From assembly GCA_910586255.1 (NCBI GenBank), contig CAJUHR010000004.1, positions 27,702-91,701 on the forward strand: a stretch of 64,000 nucleotides of DNA, given 5' to 3'. The translations under genes were made by a program, and so were the position numbers. This document shows, piece after piece, positions 26,570-34,863 of this stretch. Source of the DNA: an uncultured Lachnospiraceae bacterium (GTDB lineage: Bacteria > Bacillota > Clostridia > Lachnospirales > Lachnospiraceae). The notes beneath the pieces were generated by a model. The model was not told the origin of the DNA. It ran no database searches and worked only from the letters and a program-made list of their open reading frames with translations. Each line of letters begins with the position of its first letter. Position 1 is the first letter of the stretch.

Positions 26570-27356
26570 GGATTCCGGCAGACAAATTTTGCATCCGGTT
26601 TTAAACGGTCTGTTTATAGCGTTTTCCATGTATTCCAGAATTCCTGTGCCCCAGGCAGAGTGGGAAGGGGCGGGGATGGGATATGTCCTTTGCTTTTTCC
26701 CTACGGTGGGGGCGGTTATCGGCGCTGCCGCCTCGGGCTTTTGCTTTTTGGCGGACCGGATGGAGCTGGGGCCGGTGGCATTTGCCTGCATCGGCACGGC
26801 TTTGCCGATACTTCTCACTGGAGGAATCCATATGGACGGGCTTTTAGATGTGGTGGATGCCCGAAGCTCCTGTCAGCCCAGGGAGAAAAAACTGGAGATA
26901 TTAAAGGATCCACACACCGGTGCCTTTGCCATCATTGGATGCGGCGTTTATCTTCTTTTGTATGCGGCTGCATTCAGCCAGCTAAACAGGGAATCCTTTT
27001 GTGCTGTGGCCGGCATCTTTGTATTGGAGCGGGCCTTGAGCGGCTGGTCTGTAGTGACCTTTCCCAAGGCGAAAAGGGAGGGACTGGCCAGTACCTTTGC
27101 CGGGGAGGCGAAAAAGAAGGCAGTGCAGATGTCAATGGCTGCCTGGGGTCTGGGAGCTGCGGGATTTCTCATCTGCATGAGCGGACTTTTTGCAGGAGGA
27201 ATGGCAGTGGCAATGGCTTTTTGTGTGTTTGGGTGGTATTATCGTATGGCAAAAAGGGAGTTTGGAGGGATCACCGGGGATCTGGCAGGATATTTTTTGC
27301 AGCTGTGTGAGCTGGGAATGTTGGGGATGTTAGTTCTTGGCCAATGGGTAAGATGA
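26556..27356 (+). CDS. cobS: Adenosylcobinamide-GDP ribazoletransferase (cobalamin synthase)
   Basis: This polytopic membrane enzyme joins adenosylcobinamide-GDP to alpha-ribazole. Conserved parts are AFSMYSRIPVP near the N-terminus, LTGGIHMDGLLDVVDA and KDPHTGAFAIIGCGVYLLLY, plus GGITGDLAGYFLQLCEL near the end. Several hydrophobic helices fill the rest. ATG 26556 is preferred over 26550 because AGGAGG (26544-26549) directly abuts the latter. Confidence 0.93.
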   Translation: MAGSEDSGRQILHPVLNGLFIAFSMYSRIPVPQAEWEGAGMGYVLCFFPTVGAVIGAAASGFCFLADRMELGPVAFACIGTALPILLTGGIHMDGLLDVVDARSSCQPREKKLEILKDPHTGAFAIIGCGVYLLLYAAAFSQLNRESFCAVAGIFVLERALSGWSVVTFPKAKREGLASTFAGEAKKKAVQMSMAAWGLGAAGFLICMSGLFAGGMAVAMAFCVFGWYYRMAKREFGGITGDLAGYFLQLCELGMLGMLVLGQWVR

Positions 27357-27416
27357 CTGATCTGAATGGGAAAAGCCAGGGGGAAAATCCGGCAAGGTTG
27401 AAGGGAGAATAAACGT

Positions 27417-27809
27417 ATGATATTGATTATTGGAGGCGCCTGCCAGGGAAAGGTGGCCTTTGCCCGGAAGCTTTCCGGGATGGAGGAGGAACCCTTTGCC
27501 TGCTGTCAGGCAGACGGATTGACGGATGGATTGGAGAAGGCTTTCGGCAAAAGATTTTTAACCGGATTTCATGGGTGGGTTCGTCAGATCGTGGAGGCAG
27601 GAGGGGATCCGGAGGAATTTGTCCGGCAAATCCTTAAAAGTGATCCGGAGCTTGTGACTATGGACGAGGTGGGCTGTGGGATTGTGCCTGTGGAGCCCTT
27701 GGAGAGGAATTACCGGGAGGCTGTGGGACATGCCGGTCAGCTTCTGGCCCAAAAAGCCGGTCAGGTGTATCGCGTGACCTGCGGAATTCCGGTTCGGATA
27801 AAAGGGTAA
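27417..27809 (+). CDS. Short CobU-like protein with altered P-loop
   Basis: The 130-residue product resembles only the outer parts of CobU: IIGGACQGKVAFARKL at the start, VTMDEVGCGIVPVEPLERNY and VYRVTCGIPVRIKG at the end. The P-loop reads GxxxxGKV, so the usual Ser/Thr after Lys is Val. The histidine region used for guanylylation in CobU is missing. Full-length cobU lies only 0.85 kb upstream, so this may be a divergent paralogue with a regulatory or partial role. It sits between cobS and cbiB, 60 and 29 bp from its neighbours. Confidence 0.75.
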   Translation: MILIIGGACQGKVAFARKLSGMEEEPFACCQADGLTDGLEKAFGKRFLTGFHGWVRQIVEAGGDPEEFVRQILKSDPELVTMDEVGCGIVPVEPLERNYREAVGHAGQLLAQKAGQVYRVTCGIPVRIKG

Positions 27810-27838
27810 GATTTAAGCTTACCGGGGAGGAGAGAAAG

Positions 27839-28798
27839 ATGGAATTGTCGGTTGTGGCAGTGACAGGATTTCTGGCAGATTGCCTCATCGGAGATCCGGA
27901 GGGCTGGTGGCATCCGGTTCGGGGAATGGGGTGGATGACTGAACGGCTGGAAAAATATTTGAGAGCGGTATTTCCAAAGACGCCGGCCGGGGAACTGGCA
28001 GCCGGCGGGGTTATGGCCGGGATTGTAGTATTTGTGACCGGCGGGACAGCCTTGGGGATTCTTGCATTGTCCGGGCGGATCCATCCGGGCCTTCAAAGGG
28101 CGTGGATGTGTGTGATAAGCTGGCAGGTTTTGGCGGCAAAATCTCTTAAGACAGAGAGCAGGAAGGTGTATGATGCCCTGGCGGAGGAAAACGTGGAGAA
28201 AGCCAGGCAGGCTGTGTCACGGATTGTGGGAAGGGACACAAAACTTCTTTCGGAGGAGGGGATTATCAAGGCAGCAGTGGAGACGGTGGCAGAAAACACA
28301 TCGGACGGAGTGATCGCCCCTCTTTTTTACCTTCTGCTTTTTGGCCCCGTGGGGGCCCTTGTCTATAAGGCGGTCAATACCATGGATTCTATGGTGGGCT
28401 ACAGAAACCAGAGATATCTGTACTTTGGACGTATTCCGGCCCGGCTGGATGATCTGGTAAATTTGGTTCCGGCCCGGCTGACGGCACTTTTTCTGATCGG
28501 CGCGGCATGGCTTTTGCCGGGATTTGACGGAAGGGAAGCTTTTCGGATCTGGCGGAGGGACCGGTATTGCCATAAAAGCCCTAATTCGGCTCACTCGGAG
28601 GCCGCCTGTGCCGGGGCCCTGGGGGTAAAGCTGGCCGGTCCGGCCTGGTATTTTGGGGTACTGACACAAAAGCCGGAGATCGGGGATGGGAAAAGAAGAG
28701 TGGAGCGGAAGGACATTGTCCGGGCAAGCCGGCTGATGATGGGGAGCGCATGGATGGCGCTTGCAGCGGGAGCCGCGCTTCGTTGTCTGATGGGATGA
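27839..28798 (+). CDS. cbiB: Adenosylcobinamide-phosphate synthase
   Basis: This integral membrane enzyme couples the aminopropanol side chain to adenosylcobyric acid. Family marks are DCLIGDPEGWWHPVRGMG near the start, VETVAENTSDGVIAPLFYLL, VNTMDSMVGYRN, LDDLVNLVPARLTA and DRYCHKSPNSAHSEAACAGA. The length is 319. The partner that makes aminopropanol phosphate, CobD, is at 37076-38158. The start follows GGAGGAGAG. It is convergent with the GntR gene, 15 bp away, with no clear terminator. Confidence 0.95.
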   Translation: MELSVVAVTGFLADCLIGDPEGWWHPVRGMGWMTERLEKYLRAVFPKTPAGELAAGGVMAGIVVFVTGGTALGILALSGRIHPGLQRAWMCVISWQVLAAKSLKTESRKVYDALAEENVEKARQAVSRIVGRDTKLLSEEGIIKAAVETVAENTSDGVIAPLFYLLLFGPVGALVYKAVNTMDSMVGYRNQRYLYFGRIPARLDDLVNLVPARLTALFLIGAAWLLPGFDGREAFRIWRRDRYCHKSPNSAHSEAACAGALGVKLAGPAWYFGVLTQKPEIGDGKRRVERKDIVRASRLMMGSAWMALAAGAALRCLMG

Positions 28799-28813
28799 CA
28801 ACAAAGCACGGCC

Positions 28814-29527
28814 TTATTTTTTGATGTAGGTCAGCTGGTATTTGGGGGAGTTTAAGGTCAGCTCTGTGTAGTCCATGACCTGTCCGTTGGTCAGATAGGT
28901 AGTGTTGGCAACCCGGAGGATGGGGGTGTCTAAGGGGATGTCAAACAGGTCGGCGATCCTTTTGGACGGGTGCAGCGGGGTGACAATGTGGTGGCTGTAG
29001 GCAATCTTTAACCCTTTTATTTTTTCAAAATATTGATATTTAGACTGCTGCAGTACCTGGATGGAGATATCCGGGTACAGGCGGCTTGACATGTATGTGG
29101 TCTCAAACTGAAAAATTTTTTCATCTGCATAACGGATCCGCTCGATGAAATAGATAGGCTCCCCGGTCTCGATTCCTAAAATGGAAGCGATGTTGGCCGG
29201 GGCGTTTTGCAGCATAAAAGAAGGAAGCTCTGTGCGGACGGTGATTCCCTGCTGAGCCATGACCTCAGAAAAGCCCTGGACAGAGCTGGGATTTAAGGTG
29301 ACGGCAGGGTGGCAGACAAAGGTTCCCACTCCGGCAACCCGGGTAAGAAGTCCTTTGGCCACCAGATTGTCCGTGGCTTTGCGAACCGTGACCCGGGATA
29401 CGTGGTAGGTGTTGGAAAGCTCTAACTCGGTTGGAATCAGATCATCCTTTTTATAATAGCCGAGATTTATTTTTTGGAGCAGGTCGTTTTCGATTTGTTT
29501 GTATTGAGCGATTCTTCTTTGTGTCAT
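28814..29527 (-). CDS. GntR/UTRA-family transcriptional regulator
   Basis: The N-terminal winged helix (QKINLGYYKKDDLIPTELEL, SNTYHVSRVTVRKATDNLVA) is followed by a UTRA ligand domain (residues about 85-235). The C-terminus VANTTYLTNGQVMDYTELTL is typical of sugar-phosphate-sensing HutC/NagR-type regulators. It is divergent from the sulfatase/PTS operon and most likely controls it, with a phosphorylated sugar from that pathway as ligand. A short dyad overlapping the -35 box at 29811 is a candidate operator. Confidence 0.9.
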   Translation of the reverse strand: MTQRRIAQYKQIENDLLQKINLGYYKKDDLIPTELELSNTYHVSRVTVRKATDNLVAKGLLTRVAGVGTFVCHPAVTLNPSSVQGFSEVMAQQGITVRTELPSFMLQNAPANIASILGIETGEPIYFIERIRYADEKIFQFETTYMSSRLYPDISIQVLQQSKYQYFEKIKGLKIAYSHHIVTPLHPSKRIADLFDIPLDTPILRVANTTYLTNGQVMDYTELTLNSPKYQLTYIKK

Positions 29528-29664
29528 AAGGTTTCCTCGGAAATGTCGTGTTTAATGTGCTTTTTATTGGATTGGGTTTTCGTTTCAGAATATCTTTATT
29601 GTAATGGATTTTGGGGGGATTTACAATATGTTGTTTGGGAAAGTTGTTTGTAAGGGCCGGCTAT

Positions 29665-29677
29665 GTTACTGTTCACG
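29665..29677 (+). repeat. Isolated end of the GTTACTGTT element family
   Basis: GTTACTGTTCACG here equals the outer end of the 339-bp element at 50709-51047 (read from its right end). No matching inverted copy is seen nearby. The 29678-29745 stretch shows only partial hairpins, so this is probably a decayed copy. Confidence 0.45.
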
Positions 29678-29810
29678 CCATGACTAATCACTCCGCTGAT
29701 CAGCCATGAGCCAGTACAGCATTGCGGAAATGACGAGTAATGTTAGAAAAATAGAAAAAGATTTACATTTAGAGGAGAAAAATGATAATACAAATAATTT
29801 TTTAAATGTA

Positions 29811-29839
29811 TTGACATTATGCTGTTTGTGGTTTATAGT
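29811..29839 (+). promoter_or_regulatory. SigA promoter of the sulfatase/PTS operon, with candidate operator dyad
   Basis: TTGACA (29811-29816), 17 bp, TATAGT (29834-29839) gives near-consensus spacing, 71 bp upstream of the first gene. AATGT (29805-29809) and ACATT (29814-29818) form a dyad over the -35 box, where the divergent GntR-type regulator could bind. Confidence 0.65.
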
Positions 29840-29909
29840 AGGAATATAAAAATATTAAATGTGTAAAATGCACAAAATCAGAGAAAATTGCAGGAGGGAG
29901 GTAAGGGAG

Positions 29910-31277
29910 TTGAGAAATGTATTGTATATACATACTCATGATTCGGGGAGGGTGTTAAGTCCGTATGGGTATAAGGCGCCCACGCCTAATCTGGAGGACT
30001 TTGCTAAGGAGGCCGCGGTGTTTCGGAATGCCTACTGTGCGGGGCCTACCTGTTCTCCCAGCAGAGCTGCTATGCTGACAGGGACTTATCCTCATCAGAC
30101 CGGGATGCTGGGGTTAGCCCAGAGGGGATTTTCCATGGACTGCAGCCGTCATTTGGTTCAGTATTTAAACAGGAACGGGTATGATACGGCCCTCTGCGGG
30201 ATCCAGCATGAGGCAGGGTGGTATCTGGATCGGGGCCAGGGCGCGAAGCAGATTGGGTATGGAGAGGAGCTGACCCGGGACAATTCTGGTTATCGCCAGG
30301 AGGATCTGGTGAAGTGGGATCAGGAGAATGCCGGGGAGGTTTGCGCCTGGCTTAGGGAAAGAGTGAAAAGGGAAAATGAAAAGGAGAGGCCTTTTTTCCT
30401 TTCTTATGGGATGTATGCCACCCATCGCCGTTTTCCGGATGAGATCGATCCGGAGATTTATCCGGAATTATCGGTTCCTCCCTATCCTGTTCCGGACAGC
30501 AAAGAGACACGAAGGGATTTCGCGGGGTTTCTTACCAGCGTGAAAAGCGCGGACGGATGTTTTGGAAAAGTGATCCGGTGTCTTAAGGAGGAGGGGCTTT
30601 GGGAGAATACGATTGTTCTCTTTACCACGGACCATGGAATTGCCAATCCCTTTTCCAAGTGTACTTTGTTTGACAGCGGCATCGGAGTGGCCCTGATGAT
30701 GTATGTGCCTGGCGCAAAGGGGAATGGGAAGGTGATGGATCAGCTGGTTTCCCATGTGGATGTGTTCCCTACTTTGTGTGAGCTTTTAGATCTGGAAAAG
30801 CCGGATTATCTGGAGGGGGTTTCTCTGGTTCCTTTGCTTAAGGGCGGTAACGAGCCGGTGCGGACAGACATTTTTGCGGAGATTAATTTCCATACCTCCT
30901 ATGAGCCGGCCCGTTGTGTACGGACAGAGCGGTATAAGTATATCTGCTACTATGATACCGATTATCTTCGGACGAATCTGTCTAATATTGATGAGTCCGG
31001 GACCAAGGATTATTTTATGGAGCGGGGGCTTAAGGGCAGGGAAAAGTATGGGGAGGCTCTCTACGATCTGGTGTATGATCCGGGAGAGAGGAGAAACCTT
31101 GTGAAAGAGCCGGAGTATGAGATGGTGCTGCAGGAGATGAGAGACCGTCTTGAAGCTTATGAGGAGCGGACAGAGGATCCTATTAGAAGCGGGTCTGTTG
31201 AGGTAAGGCCCGGCTGGAAGGTCAACAGGAGGGAATGTCAGACGGCAAGTTCCAAAAATCCTGAGGATTATATTTAA
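29910..31277 (+). CDS. Type I sulfatase (HDSGR subfamily)
   Basis: It hydrolyses sulfate esters or sulfamates from sugars after conversion of Cys48 to formylglycine. The consensus CSPSR with AAMLTG is visible at residues 48-58. The N-terminal IHTHDSGR supplies a calcium-site Asp and resembles the HDxGR pattern of heparan-N-sulfatase-like enzymes. FTTDHGIANP is the second metal-binding segment. TTG 29910 is chosen as start because AGGAGGGAGGT lies 8 nt upstream and the protein then starts right at the first strand. ATG 29859 would add 17 unusual residues. No signal peptide is seen, so it acts in the cytosol on imported sugar, consistent with the PTS next door. Confidence 0.9.
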   Translation: MRNVLYIHTHDSGRVLSPYGYKAPTPNLEDFAKEAAVFRNAYCAGPTCSPSRAAMLTGTYPHQTGMLGLAQRGFSMDCSRHLVQYLNRNGYDTALCGIQHEAGWYLDRGQGAKQIGYGEELTRDNSGYRQEDLVKWDQENAGEVCAWLRERVKRENEKERPFFLSYGMYATHRRFPDEIDPEIYPELSVPPYPVPDSKETRRDFAGFLTSVKSADGCFGKVIRCLKEEGLWENTIVLFTTDHGIANPFSKCTLFDSGIGVALMMYVPGAKGNGKVMDQLVSHVDVFPTLCELLDLEKPDYLEGVSLVPLLKGGNEPVRTDIFAEINFHTSYEPARCVRTERYKYICYYDTDYLRTNLSNIDESGTKDYFMERGLKGREKYGEALYDLVYDPGERRNLVKEPEYEMVLQEMRDRLEAYEERTEDPIRSGSVEVRPGWKVNRRECQTASSKNPEDYI

Positions 31278-31320
31278 AGAAAAGGCTTTGAGTGAAGAAA
31301 AGAAATGGGGGTGAAAAAGT

Positions 31321-31746
31321 ATGACAGGTATTATTGTAACCGGGCATGGAAGCTTTGCAACGGGGATTACCAGCGGACTTAAGCTTTTGGCAGGGGAGCC
31401 GCAGGAATATGAGGCGGTGGATTTTTTGCCGGAGGATTCGGTGGAATCTCTGACAGAGAAGCTTGCCGGGGCTGTGGAACGGCTGAAAGACTGTGACGGG
31501 ATTATTATCTATGCAGATCTGACCGGCGGTTCACCGTTTAATGTATCTATCCGCATGAAAATGGAAGGGGACCGGCCTTTGGAGGTGATCGGAGGGGCCA
31601 ATCTTCCGGTAGTGCTGGACGGATACATGACCAGGGAGACGGCCGGGGATGTAAAGGCTCTGGCACAGGCAGGAGTCGATGCGGGCAGGGCGGCTATGGT
31701 ATGGTTTCAGGCAGCAGATAACGATGAAGATGAGTATGAAGAGTAG
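31321..31746 (+). CDS. PTS mannose-family EIIA component
   Basis: The N-terminus GIIVTGHGSFATGITSGL holds the phospho-accepting His9. IIIYADLTGGSPFNVSIRM is the conserved second half. It relays phosphate from HPr to the EIIB encoded at 36428-36910. The length of 141 fits a stand-alone EIIA. GGGGGTGAAAA precedes the start. It is the second gene of the sulfatase operon. Confidence 0.93.
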   Translation: MTGIIVTGHGSFATGITSGLKLLAGEPQEYEAVDFLPEDSVESLTEKLAGAVERLKDCDGIIIYADLTGGSPFNVSIRMKMEGDRPLEVIGGANLPVVLDGYMTRETAGDVKALAQAGVDAGRAAMVWFQAADNDEDEYEE

Positions 31747-31761
31747 AAGGAGGACGAGAGA

Positions 31762-32568
31762 ATGACCTTTTTTCAAGCATTGCTGATAGGATTGTTTGCT
31801 TATCTGGGAAGTAAGCGTACACCGTGGTTTTTTGGTGTCACAGGCGGATGGAATATGATTGGGCGGCCTTTGGTGGCTGGTCTGATTATCGGATTGATCC
31901 TTGGAGATGTTCCCAACGGGGTTATTGCGGGAGCTATGGTTCAGGCTCTCTTTATCGGCCAGATCACCCCGGGGGGAGCTATGCCGGCAGATGTAAACTG
32001 GGCTGCCTACATAGGGATTCCCCTGGCACTGGCGGCAGGCGGCACCGGGGAGCAGGCGGTTGCCCTGTCTGTGCCTTTAAGCATGCTGGGCCTGGGATTG
32101 TTTAACTTTATCATGACGATCAATGCATATTTTCCTCATATGGCTGACAAGTCGGCAGAGAAGGGGGACGGCGCGGGCATCCATCGGGCTACCTATTTGG
32201 CAGCGGTTCCCAGCTTTATTTTGAGAGCTGGTTCAGCTATGCTGATTTGCTATCTGGGGACACCGGTGGCGGAAATGCTGATCAACAGCATGCCGGAGAT
32301 AGTGCTCCATTTCTTTGAGGTGGCAGGTAAAATGCTTCCGGCAATCGGATTTGCCATGCTGTTAAAGCAGTCTCTGGCAAAGCAGTGGATGCTGGTGTTG
32401 TTTTTGCTGGGATGGGTTATGATCGGAGCTACCAGTATGTCTGTGACAGCGCTGGCAGTGTTTGCAACAGCAGTGGCAATCGTTTTTGTAATGGCACAGG
32501 GAGAGGCGAGAGTCCCTGCAACGGCACCTGTGGAGAGTGTAGAGGAGGATGACTGCTATGAAGAATAG
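31762..32568 (+). CDS. PTS mannose-family EIIC permease
   Basis: It is a polytopic membrane protein with the Man-type EIIC opening (FFQALLIGLFAYLGS) and GLILGDVPNGVIAGAMVQAL. ITPGGAMPADVNWAAYIGIPL is its substrate-channel signature. With EIID it forms the channel for the imported sugar. The length of 268 is normal. It lies 15 bp after EIIA. Confidence 0.93.
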   Translation: MTFFQALLIGLFAYLGSKRTPWFFGVTGGWNMIGRPLVAGLIIGLILGDVPNGVIAGAMVQALFIGQITPGGAMPADVNWAAYIGIPLALAAGGTGEQAVALSVPLSMLGLGLFNFIMTINAYFPHMADKSAEKGDGAGIHRATYLAAVPSFILRAGSAMLICYLGTPVAEMLINSMPEIVLHFFEVAGKMLPAIGFAMLLKQSLAKQWMLVLFLLGWVMIGATSMSVTALAVFATAVAIVFVMAQGEARVPATAPVESVEEDDCYEE

Positions 32569-33397
32569 AAATCAGAATGATTCTTTGCTGACCAAAAAGG
32601 ATATTGACAAGGCCGCCTGGTCCTATATTTTCTTTGCCCAGGCCACACAGAACTTTGAGCGTATGATGGGTCTGGCTTTCTGTCATGTGCTGGAACCTGT
32701 CTTAAAGAAATTGTACGGGGCAGACTCGGATGAGTACAAAAAGGCCTTACAGCGTCACATGCAGTTTTATAACACGGAGCCTCAGCTGGGGGCGCTGATT
32801 CCCGGAATTACCATTGCCATGGAGGAGGCCAGGGCCAAGGGAGAGAATATCAGTGAGGAGCTGATTGTCAATACAAAGAATGCACTGATGGGGCCTTTTG
32901 CCGGAATCGGCGACTCGATGCTGATTGGTACCTACAGCCCGATTCTTTTGAGCATTGCCATGAGCCTTTGCATTCATGACGGCAATCCCATTGGACCGCT
33001 GTTTTTCTGTGCGGTGTGGCTGACTACCGTTGTGGGGCTTCAGTGGTTTTTGTTCCATAAGGGCTATAATATGGGAATCGGCGCGGCCAATCTGTTCTTT
33101 ACCAACAAAGGGTTAGTGGATAAGATTACCACCGGACTTACCATGATGGGACTGATTGTGATCGGCGGTGTGGCTGCCACAACGGTAAAAGCCAGTGTGA
33201 TATTCAAATATGTGAACGGGGATATGACCCTGTCCCTTCAGGAGCAGATATTTGATAAGATCATGCCGGGGATACTCCCCCTTCTGCTTACCTTGGCAGT
33301 GTGGTATATGATGGATAAAAAGAAATGGTCTGCAACAAAGATTGTTTTGGGCATTGTTGTCTTTGCGGCAGTGATGGTATTTTTGGGAATTATGTAA
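32558..33397 (+). CDS. PTS mannose-family EIID component
   Basis: The protein begins with a soluble part (LTKKDIDKAAWSYIFFAQAT, NFERMMGLAFCHVLEPVL), then GPFAGIGDSMLIGTYSPILL and membrane helices, the standard EIID pattern. ATG 32558 is favoured over 32549 because AGAGGAGG (32541-32548) is then 9 nt away. It overlaps EIIC by 11 bp. The sugar specificity cannot be read from sequence; neighbouring sulfatases point to sulfated sugars. Confidence 0.92.
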   Translation: MKNRNQNDSLLTKKDIDKAAWSYIFFAQATQNFERMMGLAFCHVLEPVLKKLYGADSDEYKKALQRHMQFYNTEPQLGALIPGITIAMEEARAKGENISEELIVNTKNALMGPFAGIGDSMLIGTYSPILLSIAMSLCIHDGNPIGPLFFCAVWLTTVVGLQWFLFHKGYNMGIGAANLFFTNKGLVDKITTGLTMMGLIVIGGVAATTVKASVIFKYVNGDMTLSLQEQIFDKIMPGILPLLLTLAVWYMMDKKKWSATKIVLGIVVFAAVMVFLGIM

Positions 33398-33404
33398 TGG
33401 TTAT

Positions 33405-34850
33405 ATGAAAAAAAGAAATATAATGCTGGTCATGTCGGACCAGCATGGATGGATGAGTACGGGCTTTGTAAAAGAGGGGCTTGATACCCCGCATCTTAGG
33501 CGGATTGCCCGGGAGGGGGCGTTGTTTGACCATTGCTACTGCAATGCTCCCTTATGCGTCCCCTCTCGCATGTCCTTTCTCACCGGGCAGTTTCCATCGG
33601 AGTTGGGGATTTTTAATAATGATTCGGCTCTGGCCTCCGATGTGCCTACTCTGGCTCACGAGATGGGAAGGCTGGGGTATGATACGGTGCTGGTTGGCCG
33701 TATGCATTTTAAGGGAGATGACCAGAAGCATGGCTTTGACCGGCGCCTGTATGGAGATATCACCTCCCAGTACTGGGGAACCGGCGGGAGAGCACGAAAG
33801 GATTTCGGGAAATATGCCGGCACTACCAATCGGCTTCACTGTACAGAGGCAGTGGGAGGCGGTGTTTCGCCGGTTATGGTATATGATGAGGCTGTATGGC
33901 GGCAGGCCATGGAATTTCTTGAAAGGTGGGAGATGGATCACGAGAACCGGCCGCTGTTTCTGGTGGTTGGATTTTACGGACCCCATTTTCCCTTTGCATG
34001 CAGGCAGGACTTATACGAGAAATATCAGAGTCTCTGTTCTGTGGAGGAATGTGAGCAGGACAAAGCCCGGGAGGCGCTTCCCTTTTATGCGGAATACAGG
34101 CAGGAATGTGAAAAAGAGCGAGTGAGAAACTGCCGGGCGGCGTACTGGGGATTGGTGGAGCAGCTGGATGGATATGTGGGCGCCCTGTATGATAAGTTCC
34201 GGCAGGTGCAAAGGCGGGAGGAGCATGTGTTTGTCTATCTTTCGGATCATGGGGAACAGCTGGGGAAAAGAGGAATTTTCGGAAAGCAGACCTTGTATGA
34301 GGACGCGGTGCGGGTACCTTTGATTATGGAGGGGGAAGGGATTGCTCATGGCAGATTTTCACAGCCGGTAGGGCTTTTGGATGTATCCCGGACGCTTCTT
34401 TCCCTGGCTTCTTTCGGGGACAGCAAAGACTTTGACTGGCATCAGGGAGTATGCATGGATCTGGAAAAGCCGGATTGTGACCAGCACTGGATCCGAATTC
34501 AGCAGATGCTGGAGGAGGGAGGAGAAAAGTTTTTGGCAGAGGCGGCTGTCTTTGGCGACTATAAGGTGATCCGCGCTCAGGGACAATGGTATGTCTATGA
34601 TCTGAAAAAGGATGCCATGGAGGAGCATAGCCTTTTGGAAAGCTGTCCGGGCCGGGCCGGGGAGCTGATTGATCAGGCGCAAAAGGCCGGATGCTTTGTG
34701 GAGGAAGAGAAGATGGGATGGCTGATAGCACGGGAACGGCAGGCATGTGAAGGGCAGAAAAGACTGAAGGAATGGGGGAGGGCTAAGAGCCCCTGGGAAT
34801 GGGGGACCGCAGGGATTCCTGCGGGTACGCTTCGGGGGCCGGCAGAATAG
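33405..34850 (+). CDS. Type I sulfatase (SDQHG subfamily)
   Basis: The formylglycine precursor is Cys51 in PLCVPSRMSFLTG. LVMSDQHGW at the N-terminus and YLSDHGEQLGKRG near residue 285 supply the metal ligands. YGPHFPF and KQTLYEDAVRVPLIM are common in this subfamily, which includes arylsulfatase- and choline-sulfatase-like enzymes. It has no signal peptide, hence cytosolic. It differs from the first sulfatase of the operon, so two sulfate positions or linkages are probably handled. No anaerobic sulfatase-maturating enzyme is encoded in the window, so it must be supplied from elsewhere. Confidence 0.92.
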   Translation: MKKRNIMLVMSDQHGWMSTGFVKEGLDTPHLRRIAREGALFDHCYCNAPLCVPSRMSFLTGQFPSELGIFNNDSALASDVPTLAHEMGRLGYDTVLVGRMHFKGDDQKHGFDRRLYGDITSQYWGTGGRARKDFGKYAGTTNRLHCTEAVGGGVSPVMVYDEAVWRQAMEFLERWEMDHENRPLFLVVGFYGPHFPFACRQDLYEKYQSLCSVEECEQDKAREALPFYAEYRQECEKERVRNCRAAYWGLVEQLDGYVGALYDKFRQVQRREEHVFVYLSDHGEQLGKRGIFGKQTLYEDAVRVPLIMEGEGIAHGRFSQPVGLLDVSRTLLSLASFGDSKDFDWHQGVCMDLEKPDCDQHWIRIQQMLEEGGEKFLAEAAVFGDYKVIRAQGQWYVYDLKKDAMEEHSLLESCPGRAGELIDQAQKAGCFVEEEKMGWLIARERQACEGQKRLKEWGRAKSPWEWGTAGIPAGTLRGPAE

Positions 34851-34863
34851 TAAAGGAGAGCGT

